From: Vishniacozyma victoriae
Lineage: Eukaryota; Basidiomycota; Tremellomycetes; Tremellales; Bulleribasidiaceae
DNA length: 64,000 nt
Assembly (NCBI GenBank): GCA_017654735.1
Contig: JADPYG010000088.1
Coordinates: 1-64,000, forward strand
Direction: 5' to 3'
In this document: one piece after another, positions 45,398 to 56,706 of the stretch
Position numbering within the stretch: position 1 is the first letter of the stretch
How the letters are laid out: each line of letters starts with the position of its first letter
Program-made: the position numbers and the translations under genes
Notes under the pieces: generated by a model
Databases searched by the model: none
Told to the model about the DNA's origin: nothing
The model's input: only the letters and a program-made list of their open reading frames with translations

Positions 45398-46369
45398 TCA
45401 GTAAGACTCCATGGTCCGGCCGGCCAGACTCGCAGCTCCCCAGCCAGCGAGGACGATCGCCGTAGTCTCCCAAGGTCTGGTCGGGAGGATAACCCTCAGC
45501 CCAAATCCAGCCGACATGCCTCCGAGCAACTTCGTACCGGCCCAGATTCTATCCGTCCGTCCCCAAACGCGCAGCATTTCTGCGATCGTGTCCTCGATAT
45601 ACTTTGCCAGGTTTTGAGAGATTAGACTGTTGATGAAGGTCGGTACTGCATAGGAATACGTCGATTTGTTGGAGGAACCGTGGGTGTACCATATACTCAG
45701 GACGAGCTGGAGTGCGAGGGGTAGTAAAGTCGTGTAAAGCAAGGTGAGGGATATCATGATCGGCCTGGGTATCAGACTTGACCTCAACACGGCCACACGA
45801 CAGGTCACTCACGCAAAGTAATCTTGACGACCATCGACCCCCTGTTTACCCGACCCAACTTTCGGATACCAGCCTTTCCAGCTCAACGCTGCCATGGCCA
45901 ACACCGTAGTCACCAGATGCTGCACTCCCAGCTCCATCATCGCCATCCCTACTATACTGATAGTATGACTGCCATCAAGTGTCGCATGCTTTGACCAGGC
46001 TTGTAGACGGGCCACTGACTCGGCTATCATCGTTGCCAAGGCAAGAGTCATGAAATCGCTTGTCAACCGCTCGGACCTCTGCTTTTCTCGCTGAACTGCA
46101 GATGCCTCCGAATCGGCATCGTAAGGTCTGGATTCTCGATTGAATAGGAGGTGTAGGTAGACCCTTGGTTTGAGTAGGATCAAGTCGAGTAGGAGCAGTA
46201 AAGGCGGATGCTCAATGAGCGGGTCGAGGAAATTTCCGCATTTTGCCTAAACGTCAGCTTGTACAATGGTAGAAACACTCACACAAACGCCAAGGCGGAT
46301 ATTCGACTTAGTCTTGTATGTCGTGTAAAGGTATTCGGCTGGATGGGCACAAACTGTACATACTGGCAT
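45398..46369 (-). CDS. ARV1: ARV1, sterol/GPI homeostasis membrane protein
   Basis: Arv1 is an ER membrane protein needed for normal sterol distribution and GPI-anchor synthesis. The ATG at 46369 starts the zinc-ribbon-like Arv1 homology domain: MPVCTVCAHPAEYLYTTYK, NIRLGVCAKCGNFLDPLIEHP, with two CxxC pairs and an intron between VC and AKC. Then hydrophobic helices LLLLLDLILLKPRVYLHLLFNR, FMTLALATMIAESVARL, SIVGMAMMELGVQHLVTTVLAM and ISLTLLYTTLLPLALQLVLSIWY. The last exon ends LAGRTMESY at 45398. Three exons. Divergent from the UspA-like gene. All expected parts are present. Confidence 0.92.
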
Positions 46370-46690
46370 ATTGATGCATACCTATAAGTAACATGTACAA
46401 GGTAGAGCACGTCCAACAGCTCCTTTAACTTTCGGGTATCACCGGACGGCCGGAACTGGAACTATTGATCCTCACTCCTTCTACTCAATAACTTGTCTAC
46501 CATCCTTCCCAATCATAGAACCATAAATCTTGTTTGCTGCAACTACTCTAAAATCAGATTCAATCTCTAGCGGACCAGCTATACACCCTACATTCACCAG
46601 CCTTCCAACAGTCGATAATCCCTCAACCGCTCGGCTGCCAAGACATCGCACAAACTGTGTTAAGCTTACCACGTCATTAGCCAATCGACC
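46370..46690. promoter_or_regulatory. Divergent promoter of ARV1 and the UspA-like gene
   Basis: About 320 bases. A plus-strand frame here (46530-46814) overlaps the UspA start in another frame and is not supported. No clear element seen. Confidence 0.35.
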
Positions 46691-47836
46691 ATGTTACGTC
46701 CTTCTATCCGGCCTTCGACATCGTCACCTGGTAATTCAGCATCCGCCGTGCCTATGGCGAAATCGAACTCTACCGATAACGCAAAGGTTCAATTCAGTGA
46801 AAGACCATCATTAACTTCCGCAATGTCTTCATCAGGAGTAGGATTCCCAAGGACTACTACCAAGGATAGTACCGATACTGGTAAATATAGGAGGAAGGTT
46901 GGATTCGAGGCGTTCGAAGCTGGACCAGAGGCACTGTTTGCGTACACATGTCAGGTGAGTTGGACTTGATCGTGTGCTTGGGTGATAGTGATGATGTCAG
47001 GCCAAGAGCGAGGGATATAAACGATCGAGAAATACTCGAGTGTTTGCAGTCGCCGTTTCCGACAATGAAGCAGGAGAGGACGCATTGGAATGGCTCATGT
47101 CGGAGCTGGTGGAGGACGGAGATGAGATCGTTGCTATCAGAGTGATTGAGCTGGATGAGGATGGTAAGCGCTTTTCAGTTATGTGTTCTCTCGAACAACG
47201 CTGATAAAGCAGAGAGACATAATCCCCAGCAGCAGGACGATTTCCGTGCACAGGCACACGAGCTACTTCAGGACGTCCTAACAAAGAATAATGAGGCGGA
47301 CGAGCGTAAAGTAAGTTAGGCATCTCCCTTTGTGTGTAACGGAGCTGATCATGTGTAGATCTCGGTCATTGTCGAATTCGTTGCCGGCAAGGTGACTGAT
47401 ATGTTGATGAAGATGATCGCTCTATATCGACCGGACTGTGCGTGTTCATCGCCTACCGAGCGTCCCATGCTGACTCTTAGCTCTCATTGTCGGAACTCGA
47501 GGTCGTTCAAAACTGCAGAATTGGGGAATGGCTCTAGGAGGTATGTACACCGTGTCGAGAGATTCGAGGGCGTATCCTGATATTCAGCCCCTGGTATGGG
47601 TTCAGTATCAAGGCATGCCGTCTCCCACTCCCCCGTTCCGGTCATCGTCGTCAGGTAAGTCGCCCTACCACCTATTGGATATATACTAATTTGGCAGACC
47701 CGAGCGAAAGGTCAAAAAGTCACTCAATAAACGACAAGCCGATCCCAAACGAGGTCAATACGCCGCACTACTTGGCTCAGAGGGTCTATCGCTCAGTCGG
47801 TCTAGGTCACGCGGAAGTGTGGGTGGAGGCGATTAG
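46691..47836 (+). CDS. Universal stress protein (UspA)-fold protein
   Basis: The ATG at 46691 begins a Ser/Pro-rich disordered leader of about 70 residues. Six exons then encode a UspA domain: TRVFAVAVSDNEAGEDALEW, VEDGDEIVAIRVIELDED, QAHELLQDVLTK, ISVIVEFVAGKVTDMLMKMI, YRPDSLIVGTRGRSKLQNWG, and after splicing GMGSVSRHAVSHSPVPVIVVRPERK. The GTRGRS and GSVS pieces fit the ATP-binding pattern G-2x-G-9x-G-S/T. A basic tail with LSRSRSRGSVGGGD ends at 47836. Fungal members of this type are often stress or cAMP-related, but the role here is not known. Spliced frame is consistent at each junction I checked. Confidence 0.87.
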
Positions 47837-48023
47837 GCAAGACAAAACCTACTTCATCCCCTGCCTCGAATCGATACCAAAAACAGTTGTACACAGCCTT
47901 CTCATGTCTTCACTACTCTAGATGGGTATGCATCATTACTCGCTCATTAGGTATCTAAACTCCCATTACTCGATCAAGTGTCCGGTATACGAATATTACG
48001 TCAGGGAAAAACAACTGGCATCC

Positions 48024-48794
48024 TCATCGCCTTTGGACGACTGACTCATGCTGGACTTTGACCGCCCTTCGTCGGTTCTGGAACTGATTATCAGCGGATG
48101 CTCAAGCTGATGGCGATGGACTCACCCAGATTTGGACCGATCTGGAAGTCATGCCCAACTTCCTGGAAATTCGGTCTCGCTCCTCAGTAGACGGGTAAGG
48201 CGATCTAGCGAAAGCTCTGGTCAAGATCGATAATTGAGAGTAATCGGCTAGGAGTCAGCCACGGTATATCGGTATACTAATATATGCTCACCTCTCTTCC
48301 TGGGGGATTTGAGATTGTTGCCGGTCGAGTAGCCCGGCGGAGAGAACGCAAAGGGCGATACTTGGCTGGGAGTCTGAATGGTCAAATGTGGCAGAGAATG
48401 TTGTCGTCGATCTCCGAGAACGGGGGGACTGGGCCCTGATGTAGTGGAGAACCTGGGTCGGGGAGCAGCTGAAACAGGTGGTTGTCTAAGTTTCATCTCT
48501 TGAATCGGCGAAGCCGAGGACGAGCCACGTCGGTACGACTCGAGGCTTGCCATGGGCACTGCTGTGTGCAATGGAGGTAGGGAGATACTCGATTCTGTTT
48601 GTCAGCACTTGACTGGGGAGGGTTAATGGAGGCTTACTCGGTCCAGCCGAGCTGGGTGAACTAGTACTGCTCACCGTAGATTGGGATTGTCCACTGGGAG
48701 AGGGAGAAGGCGAGAGGAGTGTGGCCCAGTGTTTCGAGACTGAGGACGTGGGCACGCTCAGATTGGTCGTATTGATTGGGGGAGTATACAGCAT
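48024..48794 (-). CDS. Homeodomain transcription factor
   Basis: Four exons (48638-48794, 48292-48594, 48126-48247, 48024-48083) total 642 nt and 213 residues. Residues 1-145 are Ser/Pro-rich and disordered. The homeodomain occupies the C-terminal 60 residues: RKRADYSQLSILTRAFARSP, STEERDRISRKLGMTSRSVQIW and, after an intron, FQNRRRAVKVQHES. Recognition-helix residues Trp48, Phe49, Asn51 and Arg53 are all kept. It has no TALE-type three-residue insertion, so it is a typical (non-HD1) homeodomain. Only about eight residues follow the domain. Convergent with the UspA-like gene. Role unknown. Confidence 0.9.
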
Positions 48795-49535
48795 GAGGCG
48801 GGATGAAAGAATGTGTATGTTTGAAAGAACGTAGAGAAAGCAAACAGGTCAGAAAATAAGCTGGGTGATGACTGAAATGATAATATAGATGAGTTATCTT
48901 ATGTACATCATATGCTATCGCCTAAGATGAATCTCATTCATTGATCAAAGGAGACTAAAGCTCATCAAGGGGTCATCCCCCAGTCTTAGTCGTGCATCAC
49001 CTCAAAGTGCTATCTCATGATAGAAAACGGGGTCATCTGGAACGCTTTGTCAGGTTGGAAAGGCTACCGTATTTTCTCACCTTTCATCCCCTAGAACAAA
49101 GATTAACGTCCGAGTGCCATTCAAGGATGGTGATCGTCATCCTAGACTAGAGGGATGGAACAAAGGTGATCGACAGCCAGCGGTCTCTTTATGTAGCTGC
49201 TACACCTTTAGGACGCCTTTCACGGCTTCATCATTGCAAGCGTGGGACAAAGGAGGTATATTCGGGTGCATTCTTTCCCGGCTTATACGGACCAAGATCG
49301 CCATCAACAGTAGTGAAACGGCCGTTCGTCTCCGTCTGGTCATTTAGGTTTCCATACATATCATAGTATTACAGCTTATACAACTCGAGGGTACACAATC
49401 GGAACAAAAGAACAACAGGGCATCGCGGGATTGGGCGGGAAATGGGTGGATTACAGGGTGGAAAGCGAGATCGAGTGAACGATGGAACGGAACGAGGTAT
49501 TAGACCTCGGGTGAGACGGCCACTTGAGGCGGAGG
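48795..49535. other. Intergenic: homeodomain gene upstream region and Yippee 3' flank
   Basis: About 740 bases between two minus-strand genes. Two overlapping short plus-strand ORFs (49114-49366) show no protein-like features. No repeat or RNA gene seen. Its length suggests an extended promoter for the homeodomain gene. Confidence 0.4.
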
Positions 49536-50288
49536 TTATACTCTCATGAGCAAATCCCGTGGAGATTCCGAGATGACCGGTCGGACAGAATAGGAACCAC
49601 GTTGCTCCGGTCGTTCGATTATCAATTCCCTCTCTAGAATGAATCGTCCTTCCTTGTACTTCTGATCCGGCTCATATGCAAAGTCCTGCCCTGTCAGCTT
49701 ACGACCAGTTCCAGGTTCCTTGAGTTTACATATTTCCAGCCTAGGATCGTATGGCAGACTTCGCAGAAAACATCTCGGACGGTATGTCTCCCTGTCCTCA
49801 TACCGCGTTCTTCAGGGTCGCCGGTGTAGATGTTGACTCTAATAATCAGCTACATGTACGACTTATATCATATGTGGTGACTTACGCATGTCGTATGAGG
49901 AGAGCCTTCCCGTGTTGACCCGTAAATTGCTGGTAACGTCAGCAGAGCACCAAAGCACGACAACATTGCCACCACACTCTGTCTGCGACGCAGACACTCG
50001 GTAGCAAGACGAAAGGCCAGCGAGATGATTCAATTGAGAAGCAGCCACAATGTAACTTAAATCGCTCTGCAGCGTATCACATCCCTCCATGACGGCCATG
50101 CTTCCGCCCTTTCCTTTATCCTGTGAACATCCGTCCCGTCGACCTCAATTGCCGCACAAAGCCCGAGCACGAAGAAACACCACACTCACCTTTGACAGAA
50201 TACTCTCCCCTACGGCCAGGTGATTATTGCAGCTCCGACAGGTGAGCAGCGTCTCGCCTGCGAGGTATGTGCGGAAGCTGTGCCCCAT
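49536..50288 (-). CDS. Yippee-family zinc-binding protein
   Basis: Four exons (50190-50288, 49886-49929, 49731-49838, 49536-49686) total 402 nt and 133 residues. The Yippee domain is complete: MGHSFRTYLAGETLLTCRSCNNHLA with the first CxxC, ILSKQFTGQHGKALLIRHAVNIYTG, EERGMRTGRHTVRDVFCEVCHTILGWKY with the second CxxC, then DFAYEPDQKYKEGRFILERELI. Yippee folds resemble the substrate-binding domain of Mis18 and CRBN. The short C-terminal tail (RPEQRGSYSVRPVISES) is variable. The first intron is long here (260 nt) and contains a frame open over most of its length. Cellular role not fixed for fungal members. Confidence 0.92.
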
Positions 50289-51084
50289 GACGATGTGTGA
50301 AGGCTGGATTCGGTATATTGGGTGGCGGGATCAATTGTCGTGTGAGAAGTCCCGGTTTATATGGTTGAATGAGATACTGATTGAGTATGAGATGCGTTGG
50401 TATGATGTTACATATGAGGAAGGGTGGTCTAGGTGTGGTGATACTACGAGATATAGTAGTAGCGAGGGCACTTATCCGCGACTTGTTCACTTGACGGGAA
50501 CTCGGTCATACCCGAAGTTTATCCGAGATTACCAGTAATTGGTTTCCCACGATGTTCAATGACGCATTGAGTGTCACTCGAAACCATAACCACTTACCAC
50601 CCAATCTACCCCCTTTCGAAGACTACTGAAGCCCTTTGCAAAGACTACTAAACCCTTTCCGACAAGGAGAGATTGATCGTCCTTTCTCACACATCCAAAC
50701 ATGAGAGCGGAATGGCAGGCTATGCTAATCGGCTTCCTTTCAGGAGGTCAACCAATCCGACAAAGGAAATCAAAGAATGACCGCATGGAATGCGTTCGCG
50801 TCAGCGACTTCTGAAGACGCCAGCCTTTGAGGGGCTGGAAAGTCCTTAGTCTGGATACAGGATCATCTCTTTGTCTTTCGACTTTGGTATATTGCCCGAT
50901 AAGACCACTACTAAAATAGTTATAGCTCGTCTCCTTCGAGCCTTGTTTTACGCCTTTTCCCCTTTTCCGATATCGCTTTATTATATTTTCATCAAGCTTG
51001 ACGCTTGTCCACAGTCCTTTTCCAGCCGCCTGAACAAAGTCAACGACAACACGGCAATACCACATCAATTACCCATCCCTCAAA
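50289..51084. promoter_or_regulatory. Divergent promoter of Yippee and the mucin-like gene
   Basis: About 800 bases. Holds a degenerate 22-bp tandem pair (AAGACTACTGAAGCCCTTTGC at 50619-50639 and a near copy at 50640-50660), a pyrimidine-rich tract near 50930-50965 and TTATTATATTTTC near 50978-50990, about 100 bases before the ATG at 51085, which may be a TATA element. No supported ORF. Confidence 0.45.
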
Positions 51085-54000
51085 ATGATCAGCCTAATAA
51101 TTCCCGCACTGCTGCTGGGTTCAACCACACTCGCCCAGTCTCCTGGCACCTTTACCATGAACGTGACGACACATAGCACCGGTGCTTCTGGCTCAGGATG
51201 TATCATCCTGGCCCAAATCGCTACCCTCTCTGCACCAAACACCATCACCGCCATGAAACCCATATGTCCACCGACGGCGCCAAACCCCTCTACGCAAGGA
51301 GGCGAGGTCATCCCGTGGCCTCTGAGTGCGGACGGGGATGGTGCTGCATCCGACATAGCAATCTACGGGAATCTGCCGGGTGGAGAAGGGGATACTTGGA
51401 AACCAGGCTGCGTCATGATGGTCAATCAGAGACAGGTATCATATCTGCTAGGTCGGAATCTCGAGTGGATCTCGGATACTGGTCAGGTATTTGATATGAC
51501 TGGGGGAGGCTATCTTCTGGACACAGAGAACAATTATGCAAGGATGATATGGTATGTTTGAGTACCTCCTTTGGGATACTCTTAGCTGATGGCGCAGTCA
51601 ATCTAATCATCCTTACATGGCTGGCGATCTAAACCTACCTAGTCCAAATACATACAAGCCCGACGATTCGAAGTGGTGGACAGCTCTGACTGTCCCCGGA
51701 CTGGGAGAAGGAGAATGGCCTTCCCCTCCACCTTCTTCGAGCGGTACAACACAGGTTGGCGGGTCTGAAACAAGTTCCGTTTATTCCGAAGGACCCTCTC
51801 CGACGACCAGCTTCCGATTCATCGACACTGCAACTGCCGAGACTTCTCCCAGTGAGGCTACCGGCGACCTGACGTCGATCCAAGAGCCATCTTTGATCAT
51901 CTCGGCGCAACCTTCCGAAATGGCTTCGGGCGCGTCTGAGCTGTCCTCGGACGCTCCCTCGATCACCACCGCCATACTTACAGGTATTGAATCACAGCAA
52001 TCCGAACTGCCCGAATCTTCGAGTGTATCCTCATCCAATGTGTCTGAAGCGACTACCGAAGCCCTGGCATCTCCGACCAATGTCCCATCCGTATCGAGCA
52101 TTATCGTCGACTCTAGTGCAATGACTAGCGATCCAGTATCATCCTCAGCCTCCGACGTCGTAGAAGTATCGCCAAACAACACCAATCTCGCACAGCAGAC
52201 CTCGCCGGCCATCACAACTGACATGCCATCTACGATACCTGTCATCGCTTCGGACGCTCCAGCCCCGGTCACGTCGAATGGGACAAACACGAGCGTGACC
52301 ACTGAGGAGACTACGATCATCTTCAGCCAAGCTTCCTCCACCCCCATCAATGGTGTGACTACTGGCGAGCCGATTCCGATCATCTCTACCGCAGCTGAGA
52401 TCACGACGAACGTCGTCGCCAACCCCGCCACCATCATCCCTCCAAGCACCAATCTTGCGCCCACCTCTATTACTGGCGAGTCTAGTCCTGTTGCTTCCGC
52501 CGGTGATGACACCACTTTGTCCACCCCAATCTCGGAAGCGGGTCAGACAGAAGTCGCGGCGCCAACCCGACAGGTTCCGAATCAAATCCCCATCTCTGCG
52601 GAATCCAGTCTCGCCCCCATCTCTGCGGAATCCAATCTCGCAACGAGCAGTCCATCGTCAAGCAATGTTTCGACCATCCAATCAACGCTCGCTGCCGAAA
52701 GTACAGCATCTCCCATCAAGGTTCCCGTAATCGTAACCTCGCCTGTAGTCCAGACCACTACACCGGCCATCGAGTCTCCCGGTTTCACAGCGGTTGTAGG
52801 TGAGCCGAGAGTGACAACTTCGACCCCATATCAGGATGGTGGCGCCACCGATGAGACCACGGGTGGAGCCGCATCCCCGTCATCCATTGGTGCCTCGTCT
52901 CTCGGAGCCGGATTCACACTATCGACCGTTGGTAAGGCTAAGACCATAGTCGATTCGCCCAAGAGCACGGGATCCCCTGTTGAAAGCACTGGAGCCGTCA
53001 GCACTATCGAAACGCCTGACAACTCAACTACGTCCAGTAGTTCCAGTACTGCTGCAACCCGTTCTGAGGACTTGACTACTGCCTTTCCCATCGTAACTAA
53101 TCACCTACCCCACTCGACTCAGCCGTCAACTCAGGAAATGCAATCTCTGAATGCGACCGAAAACAGCTCAGATCCATCGGTATCGATTCTCGAGTCCACA
53201 ATCCCTACCAACGAGCCGTCAATGGTACCTGGTGCGACTACAGACCCCATCGTGAGTGTCAGTCCGAGTACTGTGCCTGTTTCAATAGGAGGAGCATCAG
53301 CTCTTCCCGATTCAACCCTCGATCCCAGTGCCTCTTTGCCCGAGTCATCACCGATACCCAAACCGACAACCAATCCCATTGCCGATAAAGGAGTCGTCGT
53401 CGAGCCTAAGAAGGTTCTGCGACTTACAACTACCATTTACGCAAATCTTACTCATCCAACGACTACCTCCATCAGCTCAGTCAGTCCCATGTGCTACTCC
53501 GACATCCTATCCGTCAGCGAGCGTGATTTGACGACTATCACCGTCGTCTCCACCACGACTTGTATTCCTTGCCCGTCAAGTACCGGTATGACGGCACAAT
53601 CCTCAGCTCAAGTCACAGCTGCTATCGAGACGAGCGCCGCGGGCTCACTCGAGGCTGGGTCGGCACTGGCACACACAGATGAACCGGCTGGTGATGAAGC
53701 TAGTGCGATCACTTCCGATGCCTCCGTCGTGGGAACATCCGCCCAGACGGTCCCATCAGGCAATATGAGCACGATCGACTCCGGCACGACTGCTCAACCC
53801 GGAGCTACCGATCCAACCGAGAACGCCTCTGACGCTACTCTTGTCCCTTCAAGCTCGTCTCCTACTTCAGATATCGAGAATCGAGCCAATCCAACATCGC
53901 CACCTGTTCCAAGCTCACCTGCTGTGGAAACTTCGCCTCCTCCCGCACCCGAAGCTTCCTCTCCGCCAGCAGCTGAAGTATCCCCTGCACCAAAACCCGA

Positions 54001-56416
54001 AGCGTCGCCCCCCCTTGAACCCGAGGCACAACCTGCGCCAACCGCCACCTTGGATGTACCCGCATTCGACACCACCGATCCATTCCGAGAGCTCGGCTTC
54101 TTCCCATTCTCTGTCTCCCTTCGGCTCGAACAGCGGCAAAGAGGGAGAGGTGGTGGAGGTGGTCAAGGTGGTCAAGGTGGTAATTGGGGCGGTGGTGGAG
54201 ATCATCAAGGAGGATGGACTGGTGGGCAATCTGCTCAACCTACTCCTGCCGATACCGCAGCTGAGGCTGCCAATGTGGAACCAGCGGCCGCTAGTGCCGC
54301 ATATGTCGCTCCTGCTGCGGCTGCCGCCGTCACAGAACCCGCTGGTGCCAGTGCTGCTGATGTCACTTCGCAGTACACTCAACCAGCTCCGGTATCCGAT
54401 TACGAGTCGATGTATGCACCGGACCAGGCATCTGTACAAGACGGATCCCCGGCAAACGCTTATGGCTCAATCTGGTCCTCGGTAGTGCCAAAAACAGGAG
54501 ATGTAGCAAGTGGAAACGGTGCATCAACTATCGACCGCGAGACCTTAGCATCCCCTACCCCTACCATATCGTCTATCACTACATCAGAGAGGATATCGAC
54601 CACCCCTATTTCATCTGTCGCCCCAACATCTCATATCACATCGTCGTCTGACAGTTCCTCTATCGGATTCTCGAATGCTGCCAATGGGACAGATGAGACT
54701 AGTGCAGAGGATGCTGCTGAAGACGGGGAGCCAGACGAGACTAATGGTAACGACGAAGGGGAAGACATTGGAGAAGACGGAGATCCAACGATCACCATCG
54801 ACGATAGCAGTCCCGGATCCACTGGTTCAGAGGTGACATCGTTGAGCGACCAAGCGACTTCATTGCTGTCTAGTGTCTTGGCAGGGCCTTCTTCTATTGC
54901 GGACTCCTCGAAGGGCTTAACGTCAGGTCAGTCTTCTGGTTCAACCGGGAGTAGTGATGATACGACAATTCAATACTCGCCTACCACCTCACCAGCTTCA
55001 ACGGCTTCCCGAGCGACATCTAGAATGTCATCATCGAGTGACGTATCAACGTCAGAGGGAGTCAATAGCGCTTTGTCTTCCGTACAGGCGGAATCGCAAT
55101 TATCTACCTTATCAACTCAGGTCATGAGTCCGGTCGAGCCGACTGGGCATACCAGCTCGTCAGCGACATCAGACTCGAGCTCCTCATCGAGGGAATCACA
55201 GTATACGGCTTCTCCAGTATCGATGGCCAATACAGTTCTGGTATCCAGTATTCCACCTACGCCTGTGACAACAAATAGACCATCGACCAGTCCGATCTCT
55301 AGTTCGACACCATCCGTCATCTCAACCTTGGAGCGATCAATGTCAAGTCCCTCAAGTCAAATAATCAGCTCTCATTCTACCTTATCGGAGGCGAATACAT
55401 CGGAGGGAAAGACGTCTGAGGTAAAGACAACAGATGTAAAGACATCGGACATGAAGACAACAGAGGTACAGGTAACGGACACAAAGACATCACAGGAGCC
55501 ACCACCACCTTCTAATAGCCCCCGGTTGACCGTTGATACGACATCGTCCAAGACCACCTCATCGCAGAGCTCAACTACTCAGCGGCCTGCACCTCCGTCT
55601 CCTACTGCGCAATCCTCGGCCCAGCCCACCACTACCCCCTTCATCTCATCTTTCGGGCCGACTATCCAGCAGCCTCCATTGTCAAGTCAGGAACAGTCAT
55701 CTTTCCAGCCCACGACCACCCCTAGCGTCTCATCTCAGGTGACGATTCAGCAGTCTCCATCGTCGAGTCCAGAACAACCTTCCTTCCAGCCCACTACCTC
55801 CCCCATCGTCTCATCTCAGGTGACTACTCCGCGTACCCCATCGTCAAGTCCAGAACAATCGACGGTCGAGCCCAGCTCCACTCCCTCGACCTCTTTCCAG
55901 AAGCCAACGACCGAGCAGTCCCCTTCGCCTTCTTCCGAGCAATCAACTGCCGAGCAGACAACCTTCCAGGAACAGATGACCGAGCAACCTTCGCCGACCG
56001 AACAGTCTTCTCCAGAATCAACATTTGAACCCTCATCCCAAGAATCTTCATTCGAACCACCCCCTCCCTCGTCGAGCGAAGACGCCCCTCCCGAAAGTCC
56101 TACCCCCGCACCTTTCGAGCAATCGTCTTCCAGTCCGGTGTTTACCGATGCAGGAGCTACCATTGGTCAGTTCCTTACTTCATTGCTATCGAATTCGAAT
56201 GACCCTCCCGCAGATGATGGAAGTGATGGTCGTGATGATGTTACGACTATTGGGCAATTCACGCCTACTGGGGATATACCTGGTTTAGCACAAGCTACTC
56301 AGACTTTGGCTTTAGTACAGCGCCGCGGCGAAGCTGAGGAGGCTAGACCGACTCCTGGACCAGTCGCTCCTCACCGTCGTCGAAGTCGCTTGAGACGGAA
56401 CATAGATCGTGTGTAG
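51085..56416 (+). CDS. Secreted Ser/Thr-rich mucin-like cell-surface protein
   Basis: Two exons (51085-51551, 51598-56416) give 1,761 residues. A signal peptide (MISLIIPALLLGSTTLAQ) precedes a unique N-terminal domain of about 170 residues with several Cys and Trp (SGSGCIILAQ, GDTWKPGCVMMVNQR, DDSKWWTAL). The rest is a very long Ser/Thr/Pro-rich region suited to dense O-mannosylation, with a Cys-containing island (MCYSDILSVSERDLTTITVVS), a Gly-rich piece near 54140-54220, an Ala-rich piece, an acidic piece near 54710-54800, short Lys/Thr repeats near 55400-55490 and four 27-residue repeats at 55607-55930. The C-terminus is basic (HRRRSRLRRN) with no GPI signal or membrane helix, so it is probably secreted or wall-bound. 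Function unknown; adhesin-like by composition. Confidence 0.8.
55607..55930 (+). repeat. 81-bp coding tandem repeats in the mucin-like gene
   Basis: About four imperfect copies with period 81 bp, starting near 55610, 55691, 55772 and 55853. Each codes 27 residues of the type EQSSFQPTTTPSVSSQVT followed by a PSSSP-rich end. Spacing is constant and in frame, so copy number can change without breaking the protein. The last copy is the most diverged. Confidence 0.75.
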
Positions 56417-56706
56417 GAGTTAGTTGAGAGAGGTGAGAGAGTCGATGGTGAAGGAGATCAGTATCGCGTCTGAGACGGAACATCAGCCTGGGCCGATTCG
56501 ATGGTAGAGATACTTGACGCGGACATTATATTATTTATTACTTCTATATTGCATGCATATGTCGCTGCAAGCTACTGTTCGACAAAGGCATCAGGGGGTC
56601 AAGTGGATCCCAATGATAGCACCCAAGAACACACTCTAATGTATGTCATCCCGAACCTGCGATACCCCTAGCGACCAAGAGAACGGTGAATGGGTTCGAC
56701 GGCGGA

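Noticed and set aside
51781..52524. 247-codon minus-strand ORF opposite the mucin gene
   Set aside because: It is a shadow of GC-biased Ser/Thr codons, lacks any motif, and similar antisense frames occur along the whole gene.
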